From positions 1 through 9,862 of the forward strand of contig DATDOY010000228.1 in NCBI GenBank assembly GCA_035293045.1: 9,862 nt of DNA, given 5' to 3'. The notes under the pieces are model-generated. The model was not told where the DNA came from. It made no database searches and saw only the letters and a program-made list of their open reading frames with translations. This document shows positions 1 through 6,536 of the stretch, piece by piece. The DNA comes from DATDOY01 sp035293045. Its GTDB lineage: Bacteria; Actinomycetota; Acidimicrobiia; IMCC26256; JACPCJ01. Each line of letters begins with the position of its first letter. Within the stretch, counting starts at the first letter, position 1. The position numbers and the translations under genes are program-made.

Positions 1-104
1 TTTCAGCGGATCCCGGTGGCGACTCGGATCGCAATCCCCACACGCGCCAACCGCTCTAACGTGACGAGCGGACCAATCGAAGGTGTGCGACTGGAGATGA
101 GCGG

Positions 105-824
105 GTGGAGGAGTCCGAAGCGGGGGCGGGGGCTGGCGCTCCGGTCCGAACCGAGGGGTTGACGCGGGAGTTCGAGACCTCAGAGGGCCCGTTCCGAGCA
201 CTCAACGGCCTTGACCTCGCCGTCGCCGCGGGCGAGTTCGTCGTCGTCATGGGTCCCTCAGGGTCCGGAAAGACCACGCTCCTCAACCTCCTCGGCGCCT
301 TAGACACGCCCACTGCCGGAGAGGCGTGGATCGGTGGTGTCGCCCTCTCCGGCCTCACCGAGCGCGAGCGCACGTCGCTTCGAAGAACCGGCGTCGGGTT
401 CGTGTTTCAGCAATTCAACCTTGTTCCGCACCTGAGCGCGATGGAGAACGTGGCCCTGCCGCTGGTCATCGACAATCGCCCTCGGGACGAGCGGATGGAC
501 CGCGCCCGCGATCTCCTGGGACGCGTGGACCTTGGCGCCCGTGCGGACGCCTTGCCCGCCACCCTGTCGGGCGGCGAGCAACAGCGAGTGGCGATCGCCC
601 GGGCGCTCGTCCACGAGCCTGCGGTGGTGTTGGCTGACGAGCCGACGGGAAACCTCGACTCGGCGACCGGACTCGACGTCGTCGCGCTGATGGCGGAGCT
701 CGGTCGAGGTGACAGTGACGTCGAGCGCGCCCTGGTCGTGGTGACCCATGACGAGGGCGTCGGCGCCCTGGCCGACCGAGTGGTGCGGTTGCGCGACGGG
801 CGCCTCGACGGCGCCGAGGGCTGA
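105..824 (+). CDS. ABC transporter ATP-binding protein, LolD/MacB type
   Basis: This is the cytoplasmic ATPase of an ABC exporter of the LolD/MacB/FtsE kind, 239 aa, a usual length for the family. All motifs are intact: Walker A GPSGSGKTT (50-58), Q-loop FQQFNL (101-106), signature LSGGEQQR (154-161), Walker B VVLADEP with catalytic E179, D-loop GNLD (182-185) and switch H215. The wording around the Q-loop and the phrase ADEPTGNLDS are typical of ATPases paired with FtsX-type permeases. These usually work by mechanotransmission (extruding lipoproteins, peptides or drugs, or activating cell-wall enzymes) rather than by classical transmembrane transport. The GTG start is supported by GGAG at 93-96, 8 nt upstream. 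The permease gene follows after 10 nt, so the two form an operon. The substrate cannot be told from sequence, and no adaptor or two-component system is adjacent. No convincing promoter is visible in the 104 nt upstream. Confidence 0.95.
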   Translation: MEESEAGAGAGAPVRTEGLTREFETSEGPFRALNGLDLAVAAGEFVVVMGPSGSGKTTLLNLLGALDTPTAGEAWIGGVALSGLTERERTSLRRTGVGFVFQQFNLVPHLSAMENVALPLVIDNRPRDERMDRARDLLGRVDLGARADALPATLSGGEQQRVAIARALVHEPAVVLADEPTGNLDSATGLDVVALMAELGRGDSDVERALVVVTHDEGVGALADRVVRLRDGRLDGAEG

Positions 825-834
825 GGCGGGCGCG

Positions 835-3348
835 GTGGGTTGGGGTCGCTGGCTCCGAGGATCGATCCGACAGCACCCCGGGCGCAGTGCCGTGATGGCA
901 ATGAGCGTCGCCTTCGGCGTGGCGATGTTCCTGGCGGTCTCGGCGGGGACGCGAGCCGTCTCCGACGCCCTCGATCGGCCGGCGGACCTTCGCGTTCCCG
1001 GTGCCTCGTCCGGCGCCCTCGTGCTCCAACCGAGCGGGGTCTTCGGGGCCGACGCGCGAGCGTCCGCGGTCGATGGCCTGCGCGAGCTCCCTCAGGTCCG
1101 CTCGGTTCACGCGACCTACAACGTGCTCGTGGAGGCCGAGCTCGAGAACGGTCGGAGCCAGATGGACGCCTACGGGCTCGATGCCGGGGTTCTGGAGTCG
1201 ATTCCGCTCGCCGCCGGACGCGCGCCCGGCCCGGGCGCGGACGAAATGGCCGTCCCCGAGGGGTTCTTCGGCTCCGACGCTTCTGTGATCGGTGAGACCG
1301 CGGAACTCGTCGGCTCTGGTGGAGCGTGGGAAGCGAGAATCACGGGGCTGACGCGCTCCGATGCCACGCGGGCGTTCGGCGTGGTGACCTCGATCGAGAC
1401 TGCCCGCCGATGGGGCGGCGCCAACGACGCCGTGAGCGTCGCCGTGGTGCAGCTCGAGCCGGGGATTGACCCGGTCGAGTGGGCGGAGGACCATCGGGAG
1501 GACCTCGGACCGCTCCAGCCGCCGCCCGAGCTGTTGTTCGCTTCGGACGCGGCGGAGTTTTTTCGGGAGACCGAGGGCGCGCTCGCACCGGTGGCGTCGG
1601 CGGCGCTCCTGATCGGGGGCTACCTCATCTTTCTCTCGGTCAGTCGCACGGTGCACGATCGCCGTCGCGTGCACGCCACCTTCCGAGCCCTCGGGGGGAG
1701 TCGCCGCCAGCTGGTGGGCCTGGTGGTCGCCGAGGCGGCGGCCGTTGGAGCGGTGGCGACCGTCGTCGGGGTCGGGCTCGGACTGGTCCTCGCCCGAGTC
1801 GTCGCTGAGGGCATGAGCGGCGCGTTCAGGCTCAACCTCGCCGTCGAACCGTCAGTCACGGCGTCGTCGCCCACGCTCGCAGCCGCCGTCGTCCTCGGAC
1901 TCCTCACGCCGGTGGTCGCCTCGATCACCCCGGCGATGCGGGCCGCGCGTGAGGACCCGGCGACGGGCCTGCGAGGCGCCGCCACCGACACCGGGCCGAG
2001 CAGCCGGTCCGCGGCGGCGGGGTCGGCCTTGGTCGTGGTCGGCCTCGGGTTGACCGCGGGTTTGGCCGAACTCCTCAAGCCCATTGGGATGGTGGTCGCC
2101 CTTGGTGGCGTGATCCTGGTGGCTCCAATGGCCGCGCGCGGGGTGGCCGCGACGACCGCCACCGCATGGGCGAGGGTGAGCCCCGTCTCCGGAGCGCTCG
2201 CGGCCCAGCGCCTCGCCCGGCGCCCGGGGCGGGCGACGACGACGGCGGGGCTGCTCGCGGTCTGTCTGGCGTTGGTGTTCGTGGTCGCCACCCTGCGGGC
2301 GTCGGGGCGCCCGGGGTTCGAGGAGGTTGTCGAGACCCATTTCCGCGCCGATCTCGTCGTCGCCGACTACACCAACCGTGGGCTCGACCCCCAGATCGTC
2401 GAGGCGCTCAGCGGTGTGCCCGGCACTGCCGGGGTGACCGAAGGCGCGGCGGGATGGGCGGTCCTTCTCGACCGCGGTGGCCGGACGGAGTTCATGACGG
2501 TCGTCGACCCCACCGCCTACCGCCGCGTGTCCGACTTCGCCTGGACGGTCGAGACCGATCCACAAGAGGCTTGGCGCCGGCTGAATGGGGGTGGCCATGT
2601 GCTCCTTGAGCAGTCGATCGCCCGGCGCGTGAACAGGTCCGTGGGCGACATCGTGTCCCTGCAGACGGCGAACGGTCCCCACGCCTTTGCGGTGGCCGGC
2701 ACCTACGCGGGGCTGCCCTACGGGAACAGCCGAGCCGTTGTCGTATCGGTCGAGGACGCACGGCGACACTTCGGCTACGCGCGCCCGACGCGCCTGGCGG
2801 TCCAACTGGAGCCCGGAGCGGACGCGGAGACGACCGTGGCCCGGATGCACGACGCCGTCCCGACCGCGCTCAGCGGGCGCAGCTTCATCATCGAGCGCAA
2901 CGACGTCTTCCGAGCCGACGCGCTGGCAACGTTCGACGGCGCGTGGAACGGCGTCACGGTGCTCATCGGGACGACCGTGCTGGTGGCCCTGCTCGGACTC
3001 GCCACCACACTGGTGATGGAGATGCTGGATCGCCGGCACGAGTTGGGAATCCTGCGAGCGATCGGAGCGAGTCGCCGTGACGTGGCGGGACTCGTGGTCG
3101 CCGAGGCGCTCACGCTCTCTTTGACCGGCGGCCTCGTCGGTGTGCTCGCAGGCACCGCCCTCGGGCGCGCGGCGGTCGCGCGCGTCACACTCGACACCGG
3201 AGTTCCCCAACCGTTTTATTTCCCCGCGGCCATGATCGCCCCCTTGCTGGTCGCGGCGACCATCGTCGGCGTCGTGGCGGCGATCCTTCCGGCGCGCCAC
3301 ACCGCCAGCCTCGACCCTGCCGAAGTCCTGCGGCTGCCGGCGACATAG
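835..3348 (+). CDS. FtsX-like ABC transporter permease, duplicated 10-helix type
   Basis: This is the membrane partner of the preceding ATPase. The open frame extends back to 748 inside the ATPase gene, but I choose the GTG at 835. It has a GAGG ribosome site at 823-826, lies 10 nt after the ATPase stop, and gives the usual opening of a basic helix followed by a membrane anchor (HPGRSAVMAMSVAFGVAM). The product is 837 aa. Helices are seen near residues 19-38, 250-269, 293-320, 347-368, 396-415, 417-434, 470-487, 706-728, 751-773 and 797-819. Two FtsX domains are present, each with a coupling-helix motif: FRALGGSRRQLV (283-294) and ILRAIGASRRDV (739-750). Extracytoplasmic MacB-like domains fill about 40-245 and 490-700. 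The architecture is two fused half-permeases, common in Actinomycetota. The specific substrate is unknown. The gene converges on the amidohydrolase gene with a 64-nt gap in which I see no clear terminator. Confidence 0.92.
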   Translation: MGWGRWLRGSIRQHPGRSAVMAMSVAFGVAMFLAVSAGTRAVSDALDRPADLRVPGASSGALVLQPSGVFGADARASAVDGLRELPQVRSVHATYNVLVEAELENGRSQMDAYGLDAGVLESIPLAAGRAPGPGADEMAVPEGFFGSDASVIGETAELVGSGGAWEARITGLTRSDATRAFGVVTSIETARRWGGANDAVSVAVVQLEPGIDPVEWAEDHREDLGPLQPPPELLFASDAAEFFRETEGALAPVASAALLIGGYLIFLSVSRTVHDRRRVHATFRALGGSRRQLVGLVVAEAAAVGAVATVVGVGLGLVLARVVAEGMSGAFRLNLAVEPSVTASSPTLAAAVVLGLLTPVVASITPAMRAAREDPATGLRGAATDTGPSSRSAAAGSALVVVGLGLTAGLAELLKPIGMVVALGGVILVAPMAARGVAATTATAWARVSPVSGALAAQRLARRPGRATTTAGLLAVCLALVFVVATLRASGRPGFEEVVETHFRADLVVADYTNRGLDPQIVEALSGVPGTAGVTEGAAGWAVLLDRGGRTEFMTVVDPTAYRRVSDFAWTVETDPQEAWRRLNGGGHVLLEQSIARRVNRSVGDIVSLQTANGPHAFAVAGTYAGLPYGNSRAVVVSVEDARRHFGYARPTRLAVQLEPGADAETTVARMHDAVPTALSGRSFIIERNDVFRADALATFDGAWNGVTVLIGTTVLVALLGLATTLVMEMLDRRHELGILRAIGASRRDVAGLVVAEALTLSLTGGLVGVLAGTALGRAAVARVTLDTGVPQPFYFPAAMIAPLLVAATIVGVVAAILPARHTASLDPAEVLRLPAT

Positions 3349-3412
3349 GCCGACCACTCGCGACCGTCCGGTCCGGCGGCGGGCGGCCACTACACCCTCC
3401 CGCGACCCAAGA

Positions 3413-4807
3413 TCACGGCGCGCCGGACGAGCAGGTCGCCTCCACCGGATCGACCCCGTACACGCGGGCGCCGTTGCGTCCCAGCACCTTCTCCTTCACC
3501 TCGTCGGTCAGGGCGGGATACCCGTATCGCTCCTGGTATTCCTCGGAGATCGTGAAGGCGCGAAAGGCGTCGATCTGCGGCTGGGGCGAGCCGTACCAGA
3601 TGGAGTCGGTGCCCCACACGACGTTGTCCTCCCCGAGGTGGGCGAGCAGCTTTCCGAGGACATGCGCCGCCTGATCCGGTTCACGCATGACGCGGAACCA
3701 CGTCGTGCCCAACTCCGCGTAGACGTTGGAACCGCGGCCCAGTCCGGCTCCTTCGACCGACGCCACCAAGCGGTCCACACCACGGGGCGACGACGGAGAG
3801 TAGGGCCCTTCGCGTCGTCCGACCTCCCAGCCCGAGTGGTAGACGAGGAATGACGCGTCTGGGTGGCGTTGTGCCGCCGGCCCGACGTCGGCGGGATCGT
3901 TGGAGTACCCCCCGGCGAGACCCTTGTGCACGGCGATCCGAGGGACACCGAGCTCGACCGCCTGTCGAATGAATGCGTCCCCAACCGCGGGGACGGATCG
4001 GTCGTGGTCGTCGAGCCACCACGGCTGCCCCGGAAGGTGCGTGTACACCTTCCAGCCGACGACCTCGTGTTCGTGCGCGATGCGTTCCATGGCGGCGAGG
4101 GCGTCGGGGAGCGCCGACAGCGTCGGGTGGGCCTCCGCGTGCAGGAACAGCCGTTCCGGCTTGGCGTGGCAGAGCGTGTGCACCGCGCGGCGGGTTCGCT
4201 CCATCGCGTCCGGCGACAGGGGGCTGTGCTCGGGAGCAAACGGCAATGCCGACAGCACGGCCATGGTGGTGTCGCTGCGCTCGAAGACGAGGTCCGTGAA
4301 GTGCTCGGCGTCGAAACACTTTGCATGGTCCGCCTCGCCGCAGGATGCCTGGGGAAAGTTGCTCGCGAAGCCGAGTTCGCGGCGGCTCAACGGATCGATC
4401 TCGAAGTCGAGCATGTGGCCTTGGACGTCGAAGACGAACCCGCTGTCGCGCCCCAGCGCGGACCCGGCGAGGTCGGGGTGGGTGGTCGACTCCGGCGGAA
4501 GCGTCGTCCCAAATCCGCCGCCGGGACTACCCCCGTCTTCGGCAGCGCGCTCTTTCGAGCAGGCGTCGACGACGAGGAGCATGGTCGCCATCGCGGATGC
4601 CGAGCGGAGGAAGTCGCGACGGCTCACGCTGGTCCGCCGGGCATTCCGGTCGATGGCGTCGCGCGTCCGGCCGACGACCTCGCGCTCGAACGACGTTGAT
4701 CGAGGCGCGGCGTACTCGCCGTTCGTCAGAGGCCCGAATTCGATGGGCAGTCGGTCGTCGATGGAGCGAAACGTAATCCCTGGGCAGTCACCACCGTGGC
4801 CGGGCAA
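3413..4807 (-). CDS. Tat-exported amidohydrolase-family (metal-dependent TIM-barrel) protein
   Basis: This is a 464-aa protein of the amidohydrolase_2 superfamily, metal-dependent hydrolases or decarboxylases with a TIM barrel. A twin-arginine motif SRRDFLR (62-68) precedes a hydrophobic stretch and VVDAC, so C83 is a possible lipobox cysteine. The protein is therefore probably folded in the cytoplasm, exported by Tat and anchored outside. Candidate metal or active-site residues in order: DVQGH (127-131), K253 in GWKVYTH, H294 in IAVHKG, H324 in VYHSGWE, and D401 in VVWGTDSIW. The first motif has Gln where many relatives have His (DxHxH). The TTG start is the longest option and has no clear ribosome site; a GTG at 4627 would give MSRRDFLR directly and about 404 aa. 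I keep the longer form because the 60 residues before the Tat motif read as coherent protein (LTNGEYAAP, then ARRTSVSRRDFL), a pattern I associate from memory with this family. The substrate is unknown. The gene is apparently monocistronic. Confidence 0.85.
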   Translation of the reverse strand: MPGHGGDCPGITFRSIDDRLPIEFGPLTNGEYAAPRSTSFEREVVGRTRDAIDRNARRTSVSRRDFLRSASAMATMLLVVDACSKERAAEDGGSPGGGFGTTLPPESTTHPDLAGSALGRDSGFVFDVQGHMLDFEIDPLSRRELGFASNFPQASCGEADHAKCFDAEHFTDLVFERSDTTMAVLSALPFAPEHSPLSPDAMERTRRAVHTLCHAKPERLFLHAEAHPTLSALPDALAAMERIAHEHEVVGWKVYTHLPGQPWWLDDHDRSVPAVGDAFIRQAVELGVPRIAVHKGLAGGYSNDPADVGPAAQRHPDASFLVYHSGWEVGRREGPYSPSSPRGVDRLVASVEGAGLGRGSNVYAELGTTWFRVMREPDQAAHVLGKLLAHLGEDNVVWGTDSIWYGSPQPQIDAFRAFTISEEYQERYGYPALTDEVKEKVLGRNGARVYGVDPVEATCSSGAP

Positions 4808-5010
4808 GGACTTGCCGTTTCATGATCGCGTTGCCGACGGATGCCGGGTTCGATACACGCTGCCGATCACACTCGAGCATGTGCTCGGCACCGTGCGTGA
4901 AACGCGGCCGAGGTCGAGGACCGCGTCAACCGCGCCGGTGTGCACTCCAGCGCGGGAGATGATCGGCGGCGTCCGGTCTCGCGTGCGGTTTCGAAGGTCG
5001 CCCCGTCGGG
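4808..5010. other. Non-coding spacer upstream of the amidohydrolase gene
   Basis: This 203-nt gap separates the regulator stop from the amidohydrolase start, both on the minus strand. It should hold the amidohydrolase promoter, but I find no convincing -35/-10 pair. The only discrete structure is a short palindrome at 4874-4887. No U-rich terminator hairpin follows the regulator gene. Confidence 0.5.
4874..4887. repeat. Short palindrome CGAGCA-TG-TGCTCG, possible operator
   Basis: Two 6-bp arms are separated by 2 nt. They lie 66-80 nt upstream of the TTG chosen for the amidohydrolase, where a transcription-factor site could sit. It is short enough to arise by chance in GC-rich DNA, and no cognate regulator is implied. 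Confidence 0.3.
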
Positions 5011-5334
5011 TCAACCCTGGGTCACGCCCTGGGCTCCTTCCACCCTCCCGATCACAGCGCGCAGGGCGGCAACCTCGGACCGAAGCGCTCGGCCCCCCGC
5101 GCTGGTCAGAGAAACCCAAGTCCGGGGCCGCCGTCCCTCGAACGTCTTGGCGATCACGACGTAGCGTGCCTCCTCCAATGTCTGGAGGTGTCGGGAGAGG
5201 TTGCCGTCCGTGAGCTCGAGGACCTCCTTGAGGTGATTGAAGTCTGCCCGCTTCACTTCGACGAGCACGGCGAGAATCCCGAGGCGGGCGCGTTGGTGCA
5301 CCGTGTCGTCGAGCCCGTTGGTGGGGTGCGTCAC
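5011..5334 (-). CDS. Winged-helix transcriptional regulator (MarR/ArsR-like, PF13601 type)
   Basis: This small DNA-binding protein is 107 aa. The helix-turn-helix spans about residues 31-58 (DFNHLKEVLELTDGNLSRHLQTLEEARYV), and the wing follows as KTFEGRRPRTWVSLT (63-77). A C-terminal helix (about 79-99) probably dimerises. The short length with no ligand domain fits the 'winged helix DNA-binding domain' regulators known beside small membrane proteins in Actinomycetota. The GTG start overlaps the stop of the upstream membrane protein gene in a GTGA, so translation is probably coupled. The likely target is the perfect palindrome at 5947-5960 in the promoter of its own operon, implying autorepression. 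There is no metal-binding cysteine cluster, so ArsR-type metal sensing is unlikely. The signal is unknown. Confidence 0.88.
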   Translation of the reverse strand: MTHPTNGLDDTVHQRARLGILAVLVEVKRADFNHLKEVLELTDGNLSRHLQTLEEARYVVIAKTFEGRRPRTWVSLTSAGGRALRSEVAALRAVIGRVEGAQGVTQG

Positions 5335-5903
5335 CGAGTCGCCCGCTCCTCGGCGCGGTACGTGAGGCCATAGAGCATGAACGCGAAGCCGTAACCGGCG
5401 CTCAACAACGCGCTCACGGTCACGGGCCCCAGGTTGCTCAGACCGAGGGCGAGGGCTGAGGCACCCAACCCCACGGCGGTCACGCCAAAGCGCGATCGAC
5501 TCTCACGGTGAGCGGGGATCTGGTACGCAACCGAGATTACGAGGAAGGGAACGGTCGCCGCGAAGGTGGCGTCGACGAGGACATCCCCTACCCAGTAACC
5601 GAGGAAGCAGCCCGCGATGATCGCCAGGCCCCCGACGACGGGCAGCGTTTGGCGCGGCTCGACTCCTCGGGCCAGGCCCCGGCGGCGGAAGAACGTCCAG
5701 CACACGCCACCCCCGAGCGGCCCGGCTAGCGCCCAGTACACCGCCACCGCGGGACCCGAGATCGCCGCCACCACGAGAGCGCTGCCGATCATCAGCGCCC
5801 CGAACAGTACGAGGGGGAACCAGAGGCCTCGCACGCTGGTCCGGGTCCGCTCTCGGGCTTGAGCAAGCTCATGGAGGACGGTGACGGCCTGCGCGTGGTT
5901 CAT
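5331..5903 (-). CDS. Six-helix membrane protein of unknown function, partner of the winged-helix regulator
   Basis: This is a 190-aa integral membrane protein that I cannot name. Residues 1-26 form a charged cytoplasmic helix (HELAQARERTRTSVRG). Hydrophobic segments lie near 27-47, 51-73, 88-105, 111-128, 138-155 and 159-180. A basic loop FFRRRGLARG (71-80) follows the second helix, and the tail is short and charged. The ATG at 5903 is chosen over one at 5939 because GAGGAGG ends 6 nt before it and because the mapped promoter would put transcription start near 5936, inside the longer version. The gene is first in an operon with the regulator and overlaps it by 4 nt. This arrangement suggests a membrane protein whose level is set by its own repressor. 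No enzymatic motif is visible, and no transport function can be asserted. Confidence 0.85.
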   Translation of the reverse strand: MNHAQAVTVLHELAQARERTRTSVRGLWFPLVLFGALMIGSALVVAAISGPAVAVYWALAGPLGGGVCWTFFRRRGLARGVEPRQTLPVVGGLAIIAGCFLGYWVGDVLVDATFAATVPFLVISVAYQIPAHRESRSRFGVTAVGLGASALALGLSNLGPVTVSALLSAGYGFAFMLYGLTYRAEERATR

Positions 5904-5942
5904 GGGAAGCCTCCTCGACGCGCCGGTTCGCATCGGCACCTA

Positions 5943-5971
5943 ACTTTACTTTGCAAAGTAGTTGGCGTCAA
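5943..5971 (-). promoter_or_regulatory. Sigma70-type promoter of the membrane protein/regulator operon
   Basis: Read on the minus strand, TTGACG (5971-5966) and TAAAGT (5948-5943) are separated by exactly 17 nt. The -35 differs from consensus at one base and the -10 fits the actinobacterial TANNNT pattern. Transcription should start near 5936, giving a leader of about 33 nt that contains the GAGGAGG ribosome site. The region is conspicuously AT-rich compared with its surroundings. No experimental support is available. Confidence 0.7.
5947..5960. promoter_or_regulatory. Perfect 14-bp palindrome TACTTTGCAAAGTA, probable operator
   Basis: The site is a perfect inverted repeat of 7-bp arms with no spacer. 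It fills most of the gap between the -35 and -10 elements and overlaps the upstream two bases of the -10. A protein bound here would block RNA polymerase. The winged-helix regulator encoded second in the same operon is the obvious candidate ligand, which would make the circuit autoregulatory. Assignment of the binding protein is inference. Confidence 0.7.
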
Positions 5972-6120
5972 CGAGGCGGTTCGCCGGTTTTCCGAACTCG
6001 CGCTGGGAGGTTCGTCGAGCCTCTGAGGGTGTGTCACAGCTCGCGAATCGCCATGAGGTGCATTTGTTCGCGTAACTCCGGCGGCGTCGCGCGACGACAA
6101 GTCCGATGGATTACTGGAGA

Positions 6121-6192
6121 CGGGATCCGTCGTCGACTTTCCGCTCGGTCGTGGCACGTTCGTGGCACGAGGGATCCCGCCGCCGAAAGTCG
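6121..6192. repeat. Cluster of short direct and inverted repeats in non-coding DNA
   Basis: A 10-bp direct repeat TCGTGGCACG occurs at 6149-6158 and 6160-6169 (11-nt period). Around it are two interleaved inverted pairs: CGGGATCC (6121-6128) with GGATCCCG (6172-6179), and CGACTTTC (6134-6141) with GAAAGTCG (6185-6192). Each pair is separated from the next by the same 5-nt offset, so the two cannot form nested hairpins at once. The roughly 280-nt interval 5961-6243 holds no plausible gene. An integration-associated or regulatory role is possible but unsupported. Confidence 0.5.
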
Positions 6193-6237
6193 GAAAGCCC
6201 TGGCCAGCAAGGGTTCCCCACGGCGACCAGGGCTTTC
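6193..6237 (-). terminator. Hairpin directly after the tRNA cluster, likely terminator or processing element
   Basis: Perfect 11-bp arms (6193-6203 and 6227-6237, read on the minus strand as GAAAGCCCTGG and CCAGGGCTTTC) enclose a 23-nt loop. The hairpin begins 6 nt beyond the 3' end of tRNA-Phe in the direction of transcription, where a terminator is expected. It lacks a clear U tract, which is common in high-GC Actinomycetota. It could equally be a 3' processing signal. Confidence 0.55.
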
Positions 6238-6243
6238 GCGAAG

Positions 6244-6316
6244 TGGCCGGGACCGGCGTCGATCCGGTGACCCCGCGCTTTTCAGGCGCGTGCTCTGCCG
6301 ACTGAGCTACCCGGCC
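6244..6316 (-). tRNA. tRNA-Phe(GAA)
   Basis: This is a 73-nt cloverleaf with acceptor GGCCGGG/CCCGGCC, D-arm GCTC/GAGC with an 8-nt loop, anticodon stem CGCGC/GCGCG, loop CTGAAAA (anticodon GAA), T-stem ACCGG/CCGGT and discriminator A. CCA is not encoded. The T-loop reads ATCGACG, with A at position 54 where T is nearly universal. It is the last gene of a Glu-Asp-Phe cluster and is followed by a hairpin. Confidence 0.96.
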
Positions 6317-6335
6317 GGGCCCCCCGGAGGGGGAG

Positions 6336-6410
6336 CGGTCCTGACGGGATTTGAACCCGCGACCTCCGCCTTGACAGGGCGGCGTGCACTCCAAACTGCA
6401 CCACAGGACC
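6336..6410 (-). tRNA. tRNA-Asp(GTC)
   Basis: This is a 75-nt cloverleaf with acceptor GGTCCTG/CAGGACC, D-arm GTGC/GCAC, anticodon stem CCGCC/GGCGG, loop CTGTCAA (anticodon GTC), T-arm GCGGG-TTCAAAT-CCCGT with one terminal G-T pair, and discriminator G as expected for Asp identity. CCA is not encoded. It lies 19 nt before tRNA-Phe and 17 nt after tRNA-Glu, so the three are probably co-transcribed. Confidence 0.97.
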
Positions 6411-6427
6411 AGTTGCTTGCGCTTGCG

Positions 6428-6500
6428 TGCCCCCAGGGGAATTCGAATCCCCGTTACCGCCTTGAAAGGGCGGCGTCCTAGGCCTCTGGACGATGGGGGC
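6428..6500 (-). tRNA. tRNA-Glu(TTC)
   Basis: This is a 73-nt cloverleaf with acceptor GCCCCCA/TGGGGGC, D-arm GTCC/GGAC, anticodon stem CCGCC/GGCGG, loop CTTTCAA (anticodon TTC), T-arm GGGGA-TTCGAAT-TCCCC and discriminator A. CCA is not encoded. It is the first gene of the Glu-Asp-Phe cluster, an order common in Actinomycetota. A weak -10 candidate TACCAT lies at 6532-6527 on the minus strand, 27 nt upstream, but no matching -35 is evident. Confidence 0.97.
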
Positions 6501-6536
6501 TCGAAGGGGTCTCCCCGGAACGGGTCATGGTAACAG

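Noticed and set aside
1..104. Promoter or partial gene at the left edge
   Set aside because: TAACGT at 57-62 resembles a -10 but has no -35 at the right distance, and no coding end is recognisable.
748..834. Upstream ATG start for the permease
   Set aside because: It would read 77 nt through the ATPase gene in another frame and add a Cys/Trp-rich leader unlike FtsX permeases. The GTG at 835 has a ribosome site and correct topology.
466..1674. Long minus-strand open frame opposite the ATPase and permease
   Set aside because: It is an antisense shadow caused by high GC third positions, with low-complexity Arg-rich composition and no domain.
1852..3390. 512-codon minus-strand open frame opposite the permease
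   Set aside because: The composition (Gly, Arg, His, Asp-rich, no motifs) is that of an antisense shadow. The permease frame on the other strand is a clear family member.
3349..3412. Terminator between the convergent permease and amidohydrolase genes
   Set aside because: I could not find a stem of useful length or a U tract in the 64-nt gap.
3900..5213. 437-codon plus-strand open frame across the amidohydrolase
   Set aside because: It spans two genes and a spacer in antisense and has no recognisable domain, while the minus-strand amidohydrolase has intact motifs.
5904..5939. Start of the membrane protein at ATG 5939
   Set aside because: The ATG at 5903 has GAGGAGG at ideal spacing, and the predicted transcription start near 5936 would fall inside the longer form.
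5951..6481. Plus-strand open frame of 176 codons
   Set aside because: It runs antisense through all three tRNA genes and yields the familiar translated-tRNA string GFEPATSAL. It is not a protein.
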